DNA of 64,000 bases, taken from the NCBI RefSeq assembly GCF_004354365.1, contig NZ_SJCY01000003.1:1-64000 (forward strand), in the 5' to 3' direction. How positions within the stretch are numbered: position 1 is the stretch's first letter; each line of letters opens with the position of its first letter. This document shows positions 49,469-57,747 of the stretch, in pieces. Below the pieces are notes generated by a model, which had not been told where the DNA came from, searched no databases, and saw only the letters and a program-made list of their open reading frames with translations. Source of the stretch: Pedobacter changchengzhani (GTDB taxonomy: Bacteria; Bacteroidota; Bacteroidia; Sphingobacteriales; Sphingobacteriaceae). A program made the translations under genes and the position numbers.

Positions 49469-50326
49469 CTATTTCCCTGCAATCTCTAAATGATAATGAA
49501 CAAGATCATCTATTGGCGAGCGTACAATTTTACCAACTCCCATTTCATATCGGTCGGCAACAATGCTTAAAATATCTCTAAAGCTATATCCAACTGAACC
49601 TATACAATTTAATTGATGGTCTTTATAGTTTGGATAATGTGTAACTAAATTATCAAAAAATGCAGTAAAAGCATACTCTACGTTACTAAAAACATAGTCT
49701 TCATACTGATCTTTATAATCATAAAGAAATTTACTAAAACCTGCACAAAAACGATTAGGAAGTGGTTTGTTGTAAATATTTTCAAAAATGTCTTCATTTG
49801 TTAAGGCATAATTATCAAAAAATATTTCACGCAAACCTTTAGGCATATAGCCTTTCATGTAATCGCTCAAAATGCGCTTACCTATAAAAGATCCACTACC
49901 TTCATCGCCCAAGAAATAACCTAACGAATCAATATTGAGCGTAATTTCTTTGCCATCGTACAAACATGTATTGGTTCCTGTACCCAAAATTGCAGCAAAA
50001 CCAGGCTGGTCGCCAAGTAGTGCTCTACATGCTGCAAGTAAATCATGACCAACATAAATTTCAGCATTTGTAAAAACCTGTTTCATTGCATCTGCAACAA
50101 TTTTCACATTGGCCTCTGTAGAGCAACCCGCGCCGTAATAGTAAACACCAGTGAGTTTTTCTCTTTCCAAGTGGTCTGGTAAAGTTTCGTTCAGCGATTT
50201 TACTATGTATTCTTCTTTTGAAAAATATGGATTATAACCCTCCGTGTTGAAGTAGATTTTTCTCCCAGCTTCGTTAATCAAACACCAGTTGGTTTTGGTT
50301 GATCCGCCGTCTGCAATTACTATCAT
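49469..50326 (-). CDS. BadF/BadG-type ATPase, probable N-acetylglucosamine kinase
   Basis: A 285-residue ASKHA kinase. The phosphate 1 loop I-V-I-A-D-G-G-S-T-K-T-N-W is intact near residues 1-13. The catalytic aspartate region G-H-D-L-L-A-A-C-R-A-L-L is present, and the phosphate 2 loop I-L-G-T-G-T-N-T-C-L-Y-D-G-K follows near 115-128. This family phosphorylates GlcNAc or similar amino sugars. It is a paralogue of the degenerate copy in the pfkA operon (46588-47430). It stands alone on the minus strand, with a GTGTA-N5-TACAC site about 106 bases upstream of its ATG. Substrate is inferred from family. Confidence 0.85.
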   Translation of the reverse strand: MIVIADGGSTKTNWCLINEAGRKIYFNTEGYNPYFSKEEYIVKSLNETLPDHLEREKLTGVYYYGAGCSTEANVKIVADAMKQVFTNAEIYVGHDLLAACRALLGDQPGFAAILGTGTNTCLYDGKEITLNIDSLGYFLGDEGSGSFIGKRILSDYMKGYMPKGLREIFFDNYALTNEDIFENIYNKPLPNRFCAGFSKFLYDYKDQYEDYVFSNVEYAFTAFFDNLVTHYPNYKDHQLNCIGSVGYSFRDILSIVADRYEMGVGKIVRSPIDDLVHYHLEIAGK

Positions 50327-50431
50327 TTTTTATTTATTTTTGGTTTCGGAAAGATAAAAGTATAAAAATTCTTATACCATGTATGTTTTTTCTTAATAAA
50401 TTTTTAACAATTTGGTAAACTCAAAAAACAA

Positions 50432-50460
50432 GTGTGTAAAAAATACACTATATATAGTGT
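50432..50460. promoter_or_regulatory. Palindromic operator-like site C and adjoining 16-bp palindrome
   Basis: GTGTGTA-AAAAA-TACACTA (50432-50450), with core GTGTA-N5-TACAC, partly overlaps a perfect 16-bp palindrome ACACTATA-TATAGTGT (50445-50460). It lies between the divergent BadF-type kinase and threonine aldolase genes. Confidence 0.55.
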
Positions 50461-50549
50461 TTAGGACGGTAAAAAAGCCTCATTATTTAGGTTGATAAGG
50501 CTTTTGTACCTTTTCTTTTACGAATTAAAAATATTTTAAATTTTATAAA

Positions 50550-51578
50550 ATGAATAACGATTTTTTGGATTTTCGGAGTGATACCGTTACGCGGCCAACT
50601 GCAGGTATGCTCGATGCGATGCTGCATGCAAAAGTGGGCGATGATGTTTTTGGTGAGGATGAAACTGTTAGTGCGCTAGAAAAAAAACTGGCTAAAATGT
50701 TTAATATGGAAGCGGGTTTGTTTTGCCCATCGGGCACCATGACCAATCAAATTGCCATAAAATGTTTTACGCAACCCATGGATGAAGTGATTTGCGATCA
50801 AGCCTCGCATGTTTACCGTTATGAGGGTGGCGGCATTGCCTATCATTCTGGTGCTTCGGTACGTTTACTTCACGGCGAGAGAGGGATTTTAACACCCCAA
50901 CTCATCGAGCCAGAAATTAACGAATACAACATTCATTACCCAAATTCTAGTTTGGTTGTTTTGGAAAATACAGTAAATAAAGGTGGCGGAAGTTGCTATC
51001 ATCTTGCTCAAATTGAACCCATCCATCAGCTTTGTAAAGCAAAGGGTTTAAAGTTGCATTTGGATGGTGCTCGTATTTTTAACGCGTTGCAAGCCACTGG
51101 CGATGAAGCAACAAGCTACGGAAACCATTTCGATGGCATATCTGTTTGTTTATCAAAAGGTTTAGGCGCACCAGTTGGTTCCGTTTTGTTATCAGATAAA
51201 GAAACGATTAAAAAAGCAACGAAAATTAGAAAGGCTTTCGGTGGCGGTATGAGGCAAGCAGGTTTTTTGGCTGCAGCAGGTATTTATGCATTGGATCATC
51301 ATATTAAAAGACTGAAAGATGACCACAATCATGCAGCCGCTTTAGCCGACGCTTTATCAAAAGCACATTATGTAAAATCGGTTATGCCTGTGGAAACCAA
51401 TATTGTTATTTTTGAAGTAGAAGCGGATCAAGCCAACCAAATTGTGAACCAATTTAAAGCCAAAGGTTTGCTCTGCGGTACAACCAGTGCTAAAACGATA
51501 AGATTGGTTACGCATTTAGACTTAAGTGCTGACATGATTGATCGAGCGATTGAAATAATATTACATTTGCAGGGTTGA
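50550..51578 (+). CDS. Low-specificity L-threonine aldolase (GntG/LtaE type)
   Basis: A 342-residue PLP-dependent fold-type I enzyme that splits threonine to glycine and acetaldehyde. Key features: N-terminal F-R-S-D-T-V-T-R-P-T (8-17), the cofactor aspartate Asp172 in L-H-L-D-G-A-R-I-F and the Schiff-base lysine Lys203 in C-L-S-K-G-L-G-A-P-V-G-S. Length is normal. A hairpin AAAAGCCT/AGGCTTTT (about 50473-50506) lies in its leader between operator site C and the start. It is divergent from the BadF-type kinase, so the palindrome could affect either gene. Confidence 0.92.
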   Translation: MNNDFLDFRSDTVTRPTAGMLDAMLHAKVGDDVFGEDETVSALEKKLAKMFNMEAGLFCPSGTMTNQIAIKCFTQPMDEVICDQASHVYRYEGGGIAYHSGASVRLLHGERGILTPQLIEPEINEYNIHYPNSSLVVLENTVNKGGGSCYHLAQIEPIHQLCKAKGLKLHLDGARIFNALQATGDEATSYGNHFDGISVCLSKGLGAPVGSVLLSDKETIKKATKIRKAFGGGMRQAGFLAAAGIYALDHHIKRLKDDHNHAAALADALSKAHYVKSVMPVETNIVIFEVEADQANQIVNQFKAKGLLCGTTSAKTIRLVTHLDLSADMIDRAIEIILHLQG

Positions 51579-51705
51579 GGTTGAGATCGAGGTTGAGATT
51601 GAGGTTGAGATTGAAATTGAGGTTGAGATTGAGGTTGAGGTTGAGGATGAGATCGAGGTTGAGATCGAGACCAAGATTGAGGCTAATATTTAGGTTGAGC
51701 AAAAA
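51571..51705. repeat. Purine-rich GAGGTTGAGATT-type repeat
   Basis: About 130 bases of hexamer-based repeats (GAGGTT, GAGATT, GAGATC) directly after the threonine aldolase stop. The minus strand therefore shows an artificial N-L-N-L-N-L frame. Imperfect copies suggest slippage. No gene is supported. Confidence 0.75.
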
Positions 51706-51746
51706 AACTTAAAACTTAACACTTAAAACCTATAACTTTACAGTTG

Positions 51747-53231
51747 ATGAACAAAATTCTAATTGCCAATCGTGGGGAAATTGCTTTGCGCATTATGCGT
51801 TCGGCAAAAGAAATGGGCATTAAAACGGTTGCCGTTTTTTCTGAAGCAGATCGGAATGCTTTGCACGTTCGCTATGCAGATGAGGCAGTTTGCATCGGAC
51901 CCGCACCATCCAGCCAAAGTTATTTAGCAGGCAGTAAAATTATTGATGCTTGCAAATTAACCGGCGCCGAAGGTATTCATCCCGGTTATGGTTTTTTATC
52001 TGAAAATGCTGTTTTTGCGCAACAAGTTGCCGATGCTGGCTTAATTTTAATAGGTCCTTCGCCAAAAGCGATGGAGGTTATGGGTAATAAACTATCGGCA
52101 AAAGCCGCTGCTTTAAAATACAATATACCTATGGTTCCCGGAACGGAAGAAGCCATTGAAAATGTTGAAGAAGCAAAGTTACGTGCTATTGAAGTTGGTT
52201 TTCCCATCTTAATTAAAGCAGCAGCCGGTGGCGGTGGTAAAGGCATGCGAATTGTAGAAAATGTTGCCGATTTTGAAGAGCAAATGCAACTTGCGGTAAG
52301 TGAGGCCACATCTGCTTTCGGCGATGGCGCTGTTTTTATAGAAAGATACGTAACGTCTCCACGGCATATAGAGATTCAGGTTTTAGGCGACCAACATGGT
52401 AATATTGTCCATCTTTTCGAAAGAGACTGCTCGGTACAGCGACGCCATCAAAAAGTAATTGAAGAGGCGCCTTCGTTTATATTAACTGAAGAAATTAGGG
52501 CGAAGATGGGTAAATGTGCCGTTGATGTTGCCCGATCTGTTAATTATACTGGCGCTGGAACGGTAGAATTTATCTTAGATGAAAATCTTGATTTCTTTTT
52601 TTTAGAAATGAATACCCGTTTACAGGTGGAGCATCCGGTTACCGAATTTATTACGGGTATAGACCTGGTTAAGGAACAAATTAAAATCGCCCGTGGCGAA
52701 AAATTGAGTTTTAAGCAAGAGGATTTAAAAATTAACGGTCATGCTGTTGAGTTAAGGGTTTACGCAGAAGATCCTAACAATAATTTTTTGCCAGATATTG
52801 GCAAACTACAAACTTACAAAACGCCAAAGGGAATTGGTGTGCGGGTTGATGATGGTTTCGAAGAGGGTATGGAAATTCCCATTTATTACGACCCAATGAT
52901 TGCTAAATTAATCACCTACGGAAAAGATAGGAGCGAGGCAATTGAAAGGATGATTAGAGCAATTGATGAATATGAGATTACCGGGATACAAACTACGTTA
53001 AGCTTTGGTAAATTTGTGATGCAACATAAAGCTTTTATTTCTGGAAATTTTAATACACATTTTGTAAATCTGCATTTCAATGCAGAAAGTTTAGTCGTAG
53101 AAGAAGAACCAGAAGCCTTAATCGCTGCGGTAATTGCAGCAAGGTTGTTTGAAAAGGGTGGCGATGCTGTGGTTTTAGAGCCTTCGATTGCGAATAATTC
53201 TAATTGGAAAAAGAATAGATTAAAGTATTAA
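51747..53231 (+). CDS. accC: Biotin carboxylase subunit of an acyl-CoA carboxylase
   Basis: A 494-residue ATP-grasp enzyme that carboxylates biotin on its carrier protein. It has an N-terminal I-A-N-R-G-E-I-A-L-R, the ATP loop A-A-A-G-G-G-G-K-G-M-R at about 158-168, and E-M-N-T-R-L-Q-V-E-H-P-V-T-E near 295. The ATG at 51747 is chosen over an adjacent TTG. It is about 45 residues longer than typical AccC, with a C-terminal extension (A-L-I-A-A-V-I-A-A-R-L-F-E), as in propionyl/acetyl-CoA carboxylase alpha chains that pair with separate biotin and transferase genes. No such partner gene adjoins it, so which carboxylase it serves is unclear. Confidence 0.93.
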   Translation: MNKILIANRGEIALRIMRSAKEMGIKTVAVFSEADRNALHVRYADEAVCIGPAPSSQSYLAGSKIIDACKLTGAEGIHPGYGFLSENAVFAQQVADAGLILIGPSPKAMEVMGNKLSAKAAALKYNIPMVPGTEEAIENVEEAKLRAIEVGFPILIKAAAGGGGKGMRIVENVADFEEQMQLAVSEATSAFGDGAVFIERYVTSPRHIEIQVLGDQHGNIVHLFERDCSVQRRHQKVIEEAPSFILTEEIRAKMGKCAVDVARSVNYTGAGTVEFILDENLDFFFLEMNTRLQVEHPVTEFITGIDLVKEQIKIARGEKLSFKQEDLKINGHAVELRVYAEDPNNNFLPDIGKLQTYKTPKGIGVRVDDGFEEGMEIPIYYDPMIAKLITYGKDRSEAIERMIRAIDEYEITGIQTTLSFGKFVMQHKAFISGNFNTHFVNLHFNAESLVVEEEPEALIAAVIAARLFEKGGDAVVLEPSIANNSNWKKNRLKY

Positions 53232-53542
53232 AACAAATTTGTAATTCTGAGGGATAATTTATTTCATCAAAATCAAAATAAATGAGGCTTGAGTATTTGA
53301 ATTACAAAGCCACAAAAGAAACAATGTAAAAGCCAGCCGAAGGCTAGAAAAAAGCTTTGTCATTCCGACTTTGGAGCAATCTATAAGTTTGCAAGTGGTT
53401 GATTTAATTGTATAATTCGTAAAGTTTACTTAAGAGTTGTTTTTTATTCTTTTGTAAATCAGTATATCAACAAATAACGTCAACGGCGACTCTTCTTAGG
53501 AGAATCCCAATTCGAGTTGCCAAATTAAAGTTAATAATAAAA
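53232..53542. other. Intergenic DNA upstream of ribE, no riboswitch seen
   Basis: About 310 bases without a gene. It has a weak AGCC-GAA-GGCT hairpin near 53336-53347. The conserved FMN riboswitch blocks expected before some riboflavin genes were not found. Confidence 0.5.
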
Positions 53543-54127
53543 ATGTTTACAGGAATTATAGAAACACTTGGCGAAGTTACAGCCATAAAAACCGATCATA
53601 CCAATGTTCATTTTACTATTTCATCGGCAATTAGCCACGAACTTAAAATAGACCAAAGCGTTGCCCATAATGGCGTATGTTTAACGGTGGTAGCATTGGG
53701 CAATTCAACGCATACGGTTACAGCCATTGATGAAACTTTGGGTAAAACCAATTTAGGCCATTTAAAAGTAGGTAATAAAGTAAACTTAGAGCGCTGTATG
53801 CAAATGAATGGTCGTTTAGACGGCCACATTGTTCAAGGTCATGTAGATCAAACTGCCACTTGCATAAAACGCGAAGCACTCAACGGAAGTTGGGAATACC
53901 GTTTTAAATATGATTCCACTGCCGGAAATGTAACTGTAGAAAAAGGATCGGCCTGTGTAAATGGTATTAGCTTAACGGTTGTAAACTCGCAAAGCGATGA
54001 GTTTTCTGTCTTTATCATTCCATACACTTACGAGCACACTAATTTGCACGAGGTAAATGTTGGTGATACCGTAAATTTAGAGTTTGATATTATTGGCAAA
54101 TATGTAGCAAGGCTGATGGGAAAGTAG
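53543..54127 (+). CDS. ribE: Riboflavin synthase, alpha chain
   Basis: A 194-residue enzyme that makes riboflavin from two molecules of dimethylribityllumazine. The N-terminus M-F-T-G-I-I-E-T-L-G is diagnostic. Two lumazine-binding repeats are visible, about residues 1-87 (N-G-V-C-L-T-V-V) and 98-185 (V-N-G-I-S-L-T-V-V). Length is normal and the start is secure. It stands alone; other rib genes are not nearby. Confidence 0.97.
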   Translation: MFTGIIETLGEVTAIKTDHTNVHFTISSAISHELKIDQSVAHNGVCLTVVALGNSTHTVTAIDETLGKTNLGHLKVGNKVNLERCMQMNGRLDGHIVQGHVDQTATCIKREALNGSWEYRFKYDSTAGNVTVEKGSACVNGISLTVVNSQSDEFSVFIIPYTYEHTNLHEVNVGDTVNLEFDIIGKYVARLMGK

Positions 54128-54316
54128 GTTTTTCCGTTATTTAGTTATTTAGTTGTTTAATTTTTTGGTTGGTTGGATGGTTCCCAATTTCATCTTAACA
54201 TACCTAAAAACAGTTTTTATCTGTGTTAATCCTTTTTTATCTGTGGTTAATTAAAACTACTATGTTAAATTTTCTATCAGCTTCTTATCCTTGCTCCTCC
54301 AATTAATCAAAAAAAA

Positions 54317-54778
54317 ATGTTCAGTAAAGAAGAAACAGCCCGCTTGAGGCAACAATTTTGGATTAGTTTTGGGCAGTATATGAAGCCAGTTCCATCTGTT
54401 GAGGGTTTACGGATTAATTGGATAAACTATAAAACGGGCGTCAAAAACATTTATTTTAAAATGGATGCTGATGCGAGATCTGCGAGAATTTCCATTCAAC
54501 TTACACACAGTGATGCCGGGATTAGACATTTAATTTTTGAACAACTTGAAGAATTTAAGGTGATGTTTAGCAGTGAAATGAACGAGAACTGGGTTTGGGA
54601 GAAAAACTTTGCTGATGAATTTGGCAAAGAAATAAGCTTGGTTTATTTTACTTTGGAGAATAAAAGTATTTTAAACGCTCAACATTGGCCAGATTTAATC
54701 TCTTTTTTTAAACCTAGGATAATCCTGTTAGATGAATTTTGGAATGATGTTAAGCCAGTATTTGAAACTTTGCTTTAA
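54317..54778 (+). CDS. DUF4268 family protein
   Basis: A 153-residue protein that I recognise as a DUF4268 member, found widely in Bacteroidota and in some restriction-like contexts, with no known role. Seen: R-L-R-Q-Q-F-W-I-S-F-G-Q-Y-M near 9-22, W-I-N-Y-K-T-G-V-K-N-I-Y-F-K near 35-48 and a C-terminal F-W-N-D-V-K-P-V-F. No signal peptide and no catalytic motif that I can defend. It stands alone between ribE (189 bp) and a coiled-coil gene (111 bp). Confidence 0.8.
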   Translation: MFSKEETARLRQQFWISFGQYMKPVPSVEGLRINWINYKTGVKNIYFKMDADARSARISIQLTHSDAGIRHLIFEQLEEFKVMFSSEMNENWVWEKNFADEFGKEISLVYFTLENKSILNAQHWPDLISFFKPRIILLDEFWNDVKPVFETLL

Positions 54779-54889
54779 CTATTTCGGTAACCTATTTCCA
54801 AATCTATAAATACGCTGATTGAAGAAAATTGAAACAATATCCGTTTTTTCTGGTTGGTATTGATAGTTGTTATTTAAAACATAAAACTT

Positions 54890-55186
54890 ATGAATACTTT
54901 AAAGAAATTTGAATTGATGGAAAAGATTGTACGTGAATTGGAAGATTTACAGAACTCTCAACAAGCTATTATTCAAAAAATAGGAAAAATAGAAGTTGAT
55001 AATATCGAATTAAGTGATAAACGCTTAGAAAAAGATTTACCAGATATGCACCAACGTGTAGCCGATAATTTAGATACGATTACCGGTATTTTGGAATATT
55101 TCGCAACTAAAACCGATACATTTGCAGACAAAAACAATATTGATGCATTAAAAGAGCAAGATGCAATCGATCAGGTAACGCACTAA
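54890..55186 (+). CDS. Hypothetical helical protein
   Basis: A 98-residue, strongly helical protein (heptad-like E-K-I-V-R-E-L-E-D-L-Q-N-S-Q-Q-A-I-I). It is acidic and contains no cysteine; the C-terminus reads N-N-I-D-A-L-K-E-Q-D-A-I-D-Q. No family recognised. The start ATG has a purine-poor leader. A strong terminator follows, so it is its own transcription unit. Confidence 0.6.
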   Translation: MNTLKKFELMEKIVRELEDLQNSQQAIIQKIGKIEVDNIELSDKRLEKDLPDMHQRVADNLDTITGILEYFATKTDTFADKNNIDALKEQDAIDQVTH

Positions 55187-55211
55187 GATTATTGGTTTAT
55201 AAATAATATTG

Positions 55212-55243
55212 AAAAGGTTAGGATTTTATTCTAACCTTTTTTT
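55212..55243 (+). terminator. Rho-independent terminator
   Basis: AAAAGGTTAG pairs with CTAACCTTTT and continues in T, about 26 bases after the stop of the helical-protein gene. Confidence 0.8.
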
Positions 55244-55401
55244 GTTTTCAATTAAGATGTAAACTAGCCAAGGTAGTCTGCATTTACGCACTAAACGCAA
55301 CAATTATTTTAATCGAAAAAAATCGTCAAATGTTTAAAACAAAAGTAGTTGAAAATAGCTTATAGGAATAGTTGTAATTTCTAACCTAAAATCCTACTGT
55401 C

Positions 55402-55677
55402 ATGAACCTAAAAGAATTATTGCTTAAAGGACAAAATTTTATCGCTCTCCTAAATCAATTTAGAATTGATGCCAAAGATTTAATTATTAAGGATGAGAAT
55501 TTGATTTTCTTAGGTCAAGAGCGCGGTAAAAATGATATCGTTAAAGAATCAGTTTGTATCGAAGGTAGAAATAATGAAGGTCTCATCAGTCTATTTGGTA
55601 CGCTACACTACAATTTATTAAGTAAACTGGCTGTTTTCGAAATGCAAAGTGCTGAAAAGATGAGCTTACCAAATTAA
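55402..55677 (+). CDS. Hypothetical protein
   Basis: A 91-residue protein with an amphipathic N-terminal helix (L-K-E-L-L-L-K-G-Q-N-F-I-A-L-L) and mixed alpha/beta remainder. No family recognised and no signal peptide. The terminator at 55704-55737 closes it. Its frame, codon use and terminator make a real gene more likely than not. Confidence 0.6.
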   Translation: MNLKELLLKGQNFIALLNQFRIDAKDLIIKDENLIFLGQERGKNDIVKESVCIEGRNNEGLISLFGTLHYNLLSKLAVFEMQSAEKMSLPN

Positions 55678-55703
55678 AGTATTTAGTAGTTTAAAATATT
55701 CGA

Positions 55704-55737
55704 AACCTGAGTTATAAATGTAACTGAGGTTTTTTTT
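55704..55737 (+). terminator. Rho-independent terminator overlapping the bshC stop
   Basis: AACCTGAGTTA pairs with TAACTGAGGTT (two G-G mismatches inside) and eight T follow. It ends at the stop codon of the convergent bshC gene. Confidence 0.7.
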
Positions 55738-57322
55738 ATGGCAATAATACCGTAAAATCACCTCCTAATGGTTCAAAGTTTTCAATACATGATGAAAGAA
55801 AGTCTTCCCCATAATTTACATACATGGGTGCAAGGTTCGAAATTCGTTCTTGCAATACTCCGTTCGGGAACAAACGCTTTTTAACATTCTCTATTTGTAC
55901 TAAAGCCGTTTTATGTTTGCGTTTCTCTGCCCTAAAAAGCTTCTTCTCTAAATTAGCCAGTAGATGATTGGTTTTCTGCTTGGCTGTATCTGTAGAAACA
56001 GAAAGTGTTTTATCTATTTTATAAGCATTTAATTTTATCTGATCGAAAATACTGTTTATTGCCCTAGTTTCATCAGCTAAACTCAGTTGTGCAGTCGAAT
56101 TGTTTGTTACCCATAGTTTTTTCAAATCTTCAACTGGTAAAAAAATATCTTCTATCGAGAAGCCCAACCTATAAAGGTTTTCGGCGCTGCGTTTATCAAT
56201 AAGTAATGCAGAATTTCGTAACAATAAAACAGGAAAATCGACACCATAATAATCAAAATTTGCTTTCAGTTGCATCCAATAAGCCACTTCTGCACCACCG
56301 CCTATGTAGGCAATATTGGGTAAAATTACTTCTTGGTACATGGGGCGCATTACCACATTCGGACTAAAACGTTCTGGGTGGTTGTTAATCTCTGTTTTTA
56401 ACTCATCTGCCGTAAAATGGATATCGGTATTATTAACCTTAAATGTTTGGTTATCGAAAATTAAACGTTCTCGTAGATTATCTTTTAAATAAAAAAAGTT
56501 TATATCTCTACCGTTAACTTGTGTTTTAAAGCCAAGGTTTTCTAAATTTATCGAGCTGTCGTTAATATTTTTCGCGCTATTTTTCTCTAAAATATCGGCA
56601 GTTACAATGCTTGCAAATTGCTTTTTAAGTTGCACATCATCTGCATCTACAATAACTAATCCGTATTTCTCAAACAAATTGTTAACTAAATATCGAGTGG
56701 CATCGGCTAAGTTTTCGTGTTCGAGGTATGCTTTTTCGACCAATTTTGCTAAATGTTTTCCGTTTTTCGAAATCCCCAAATAACCTTTATATGCCGTGAC
56801 TGCTGCGGCTACAGTTTTTGTGCTTAACCTGCCCGTTGCACCGTTGGTATTTTGAATCCAACTAATGTGTTTTTCATCAACATTAACGTGGTTTATTTCT
56901 TCAAAGTCGTGGTCTTCAGTCGCCATCCAGTAAACAGGTACAAAATTTTTATCAGGATGCGCCATTTTAAGTTCCAGCGCTAGGTTAATTGCGGTTATAA
57001 TTTTATAAATAAAATAAAGCGGACCGGTAAAAAGGTTTAATTGGTGGCCTGTTGTAACGGTAAAGGTGTTTTCCAACCCTAAAAGTTCTATATTTTTACA
57101 AACTGATTTATTTGGTGTTATATTTTTATATTGGCTTTGCAAAACTTCAACCAACGTTTTTCTGTCCCCTAAAAAATTCCTTTTTTCTATTGCTTCGGCT
57201 AACCCGTCCATATCGGGGCGATAACTGTAAAAAGGTTGAAGCTTGGCCTCATTATTAATATAATCTAAAACCAGTTTAGAAAAGGAGCCAGTTTCTTGAT
57301 AAGAAATATATTTTGCCTGCAT
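55736..57322 (-). CDS. bshC: Bacillithiol biosynthesis cysteine ligase BshC
   Basis: A 528-residue BshC, which adds cysteine to glucosaminyl-malate in the last step of bacillithiol synthesis. Seen: the N-terminal F-Y-x-Y-x-P-D region, then V-T-T-G-H-Q-L-N-L-F-T-G-P-L-Y-F-I-Y-K (about 93-111) and V-Y-W-M-A-T-E-D-H-D-F-E-E-I (about 129-142), both hallmarks of the family. A C-terminal coiled coil follows (K-T-N-H-L-L-A-N-L-E-K-K-L-F-R-A-E). Length is normal. It shows that the organism uses bacillithiol, as many Bacteroidota do. Confidence 0.95.
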   Translation of the reverse strand: MQAKYISYQETGSFSKLVLDYINNEAKLQPFYSYRPDMDGLAEAIEKRNFLGDRKTLVEVLQSQYKNITPNKSVCKNIELLGLENTFTVTTGHQLNLFTGPLYFIYKIITAINLALELKMAHPDKNFVPVYWMATEDHDFEEINHVNVDEKHISWIQNTNGATGRLSTKTVAAAVTAYKGYLGISKNGKHLAKLVEKAYLEHENLADATRYLVNNLFEKYGLVIVDADDVQLKKQFASIVTADILEKNSAKNINDSSINLENLGFKTQVNGRDINFFYLKDNLRERLIFDNQTFKVNNTDIHFTADELKTEINNHPERFSPNVVMRPMYQEVILPNIAYIGGGAEVAYWMQLKANFDYYGVDFPVLLLRNSALLIDKRSAENLYRLGFSIEDIFLPVEDLKKLWVTNNSTAQLSLADETRAINSIFDQIKLNAYKIDKTLSVSTDTAKQKTNHLLANLEKKLFRAEKRKHKTALVQIENVKKRLFPNGVLQERISNLAPMYVNYGEDFLSSCIENFEPLGGDFTVLLP

Positions 57323-57437
57323 AATTAGCGAAAGTAGTGCATTTTAAAGATAAACATAAAGCTGAATAACTATTTTACAATTGTTAAAGAAAAAAGCTTT
57401 TACAGGATGATGAATGTGATTGGATAAATCCATCAAA
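57323..57437. other. bshC leader region
   Basis: About 115 bases upstream of bshC. A TACTTTCG -7-like box (57329-57336, minus strand) lies close to the ATG. Nothing else is seen. Confidence 0.3.
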
Positions 57438-57692
57438 TTATGAGGCTGTTTCATAATCAGTTTTGAGATCTCATTGGCAGAATAATATTTTTGTAAAACC
57501 GTCATTCGCGCTTGCCTACTGCAAACAGATGAAAATGGGAATCTTACTATTATGAAAAGATTAAGAAATCTCTCCCTACTAAAGTAATAGGATGCCCTTC
57601 CGATAGCTATCGGAATAAACTGAGCATGACGATAAAGCCAAATTTAATTCTCTTATATTTTCTCAACTTGTTACTTTGAGACAGCCTCATAA
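57438..57692. mobile_element. 255-bp element with 16-bp terminal inverted repeats
   Basis: TTATGAGGCTGTTTCA at the left end (57438-57453) is matched by TGAGACAGCCTCATAA at the right end (57677-57692), 15 of 16 positions. Inside are a CCGATAGCTATCGG palindrome and an AGCATGACGA segment resembling the other dispersed elements. No coding capacity; it looks like a MITE-type element between bshC and the helicase gene. Confidence 0.55.
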
Positions 57693-57723
57693 AAAAGCCG
57701 TCCCGATAAAATCGGAACGGCTT
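57691..57723 (-). terminator. Terminator of the DEAD-box helicase gene
   Basis: On the minus strand AAGCCGTTCCGAT pairs with ATCGGGACGGCTT and six T follow, about 25 bases past the stop. Its T-run overlaps the end of the 255-bp element, so the element may have supplied part of it. Confidence 0.85.
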
Positions 57724-57747
57724 ATAAAATATTTGGATTTTATTAAA

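Noticed and set aside
51508..51702. Minus-strand frame of repeated Asn-Leu
   Set aside because: It is a simple GAGGTT repeat read in reverse; no other support.
53232..53542. FMN riboswitch before ribE
   Set aside because: The conserved sequence blocks and multi-branched pairing were not found.
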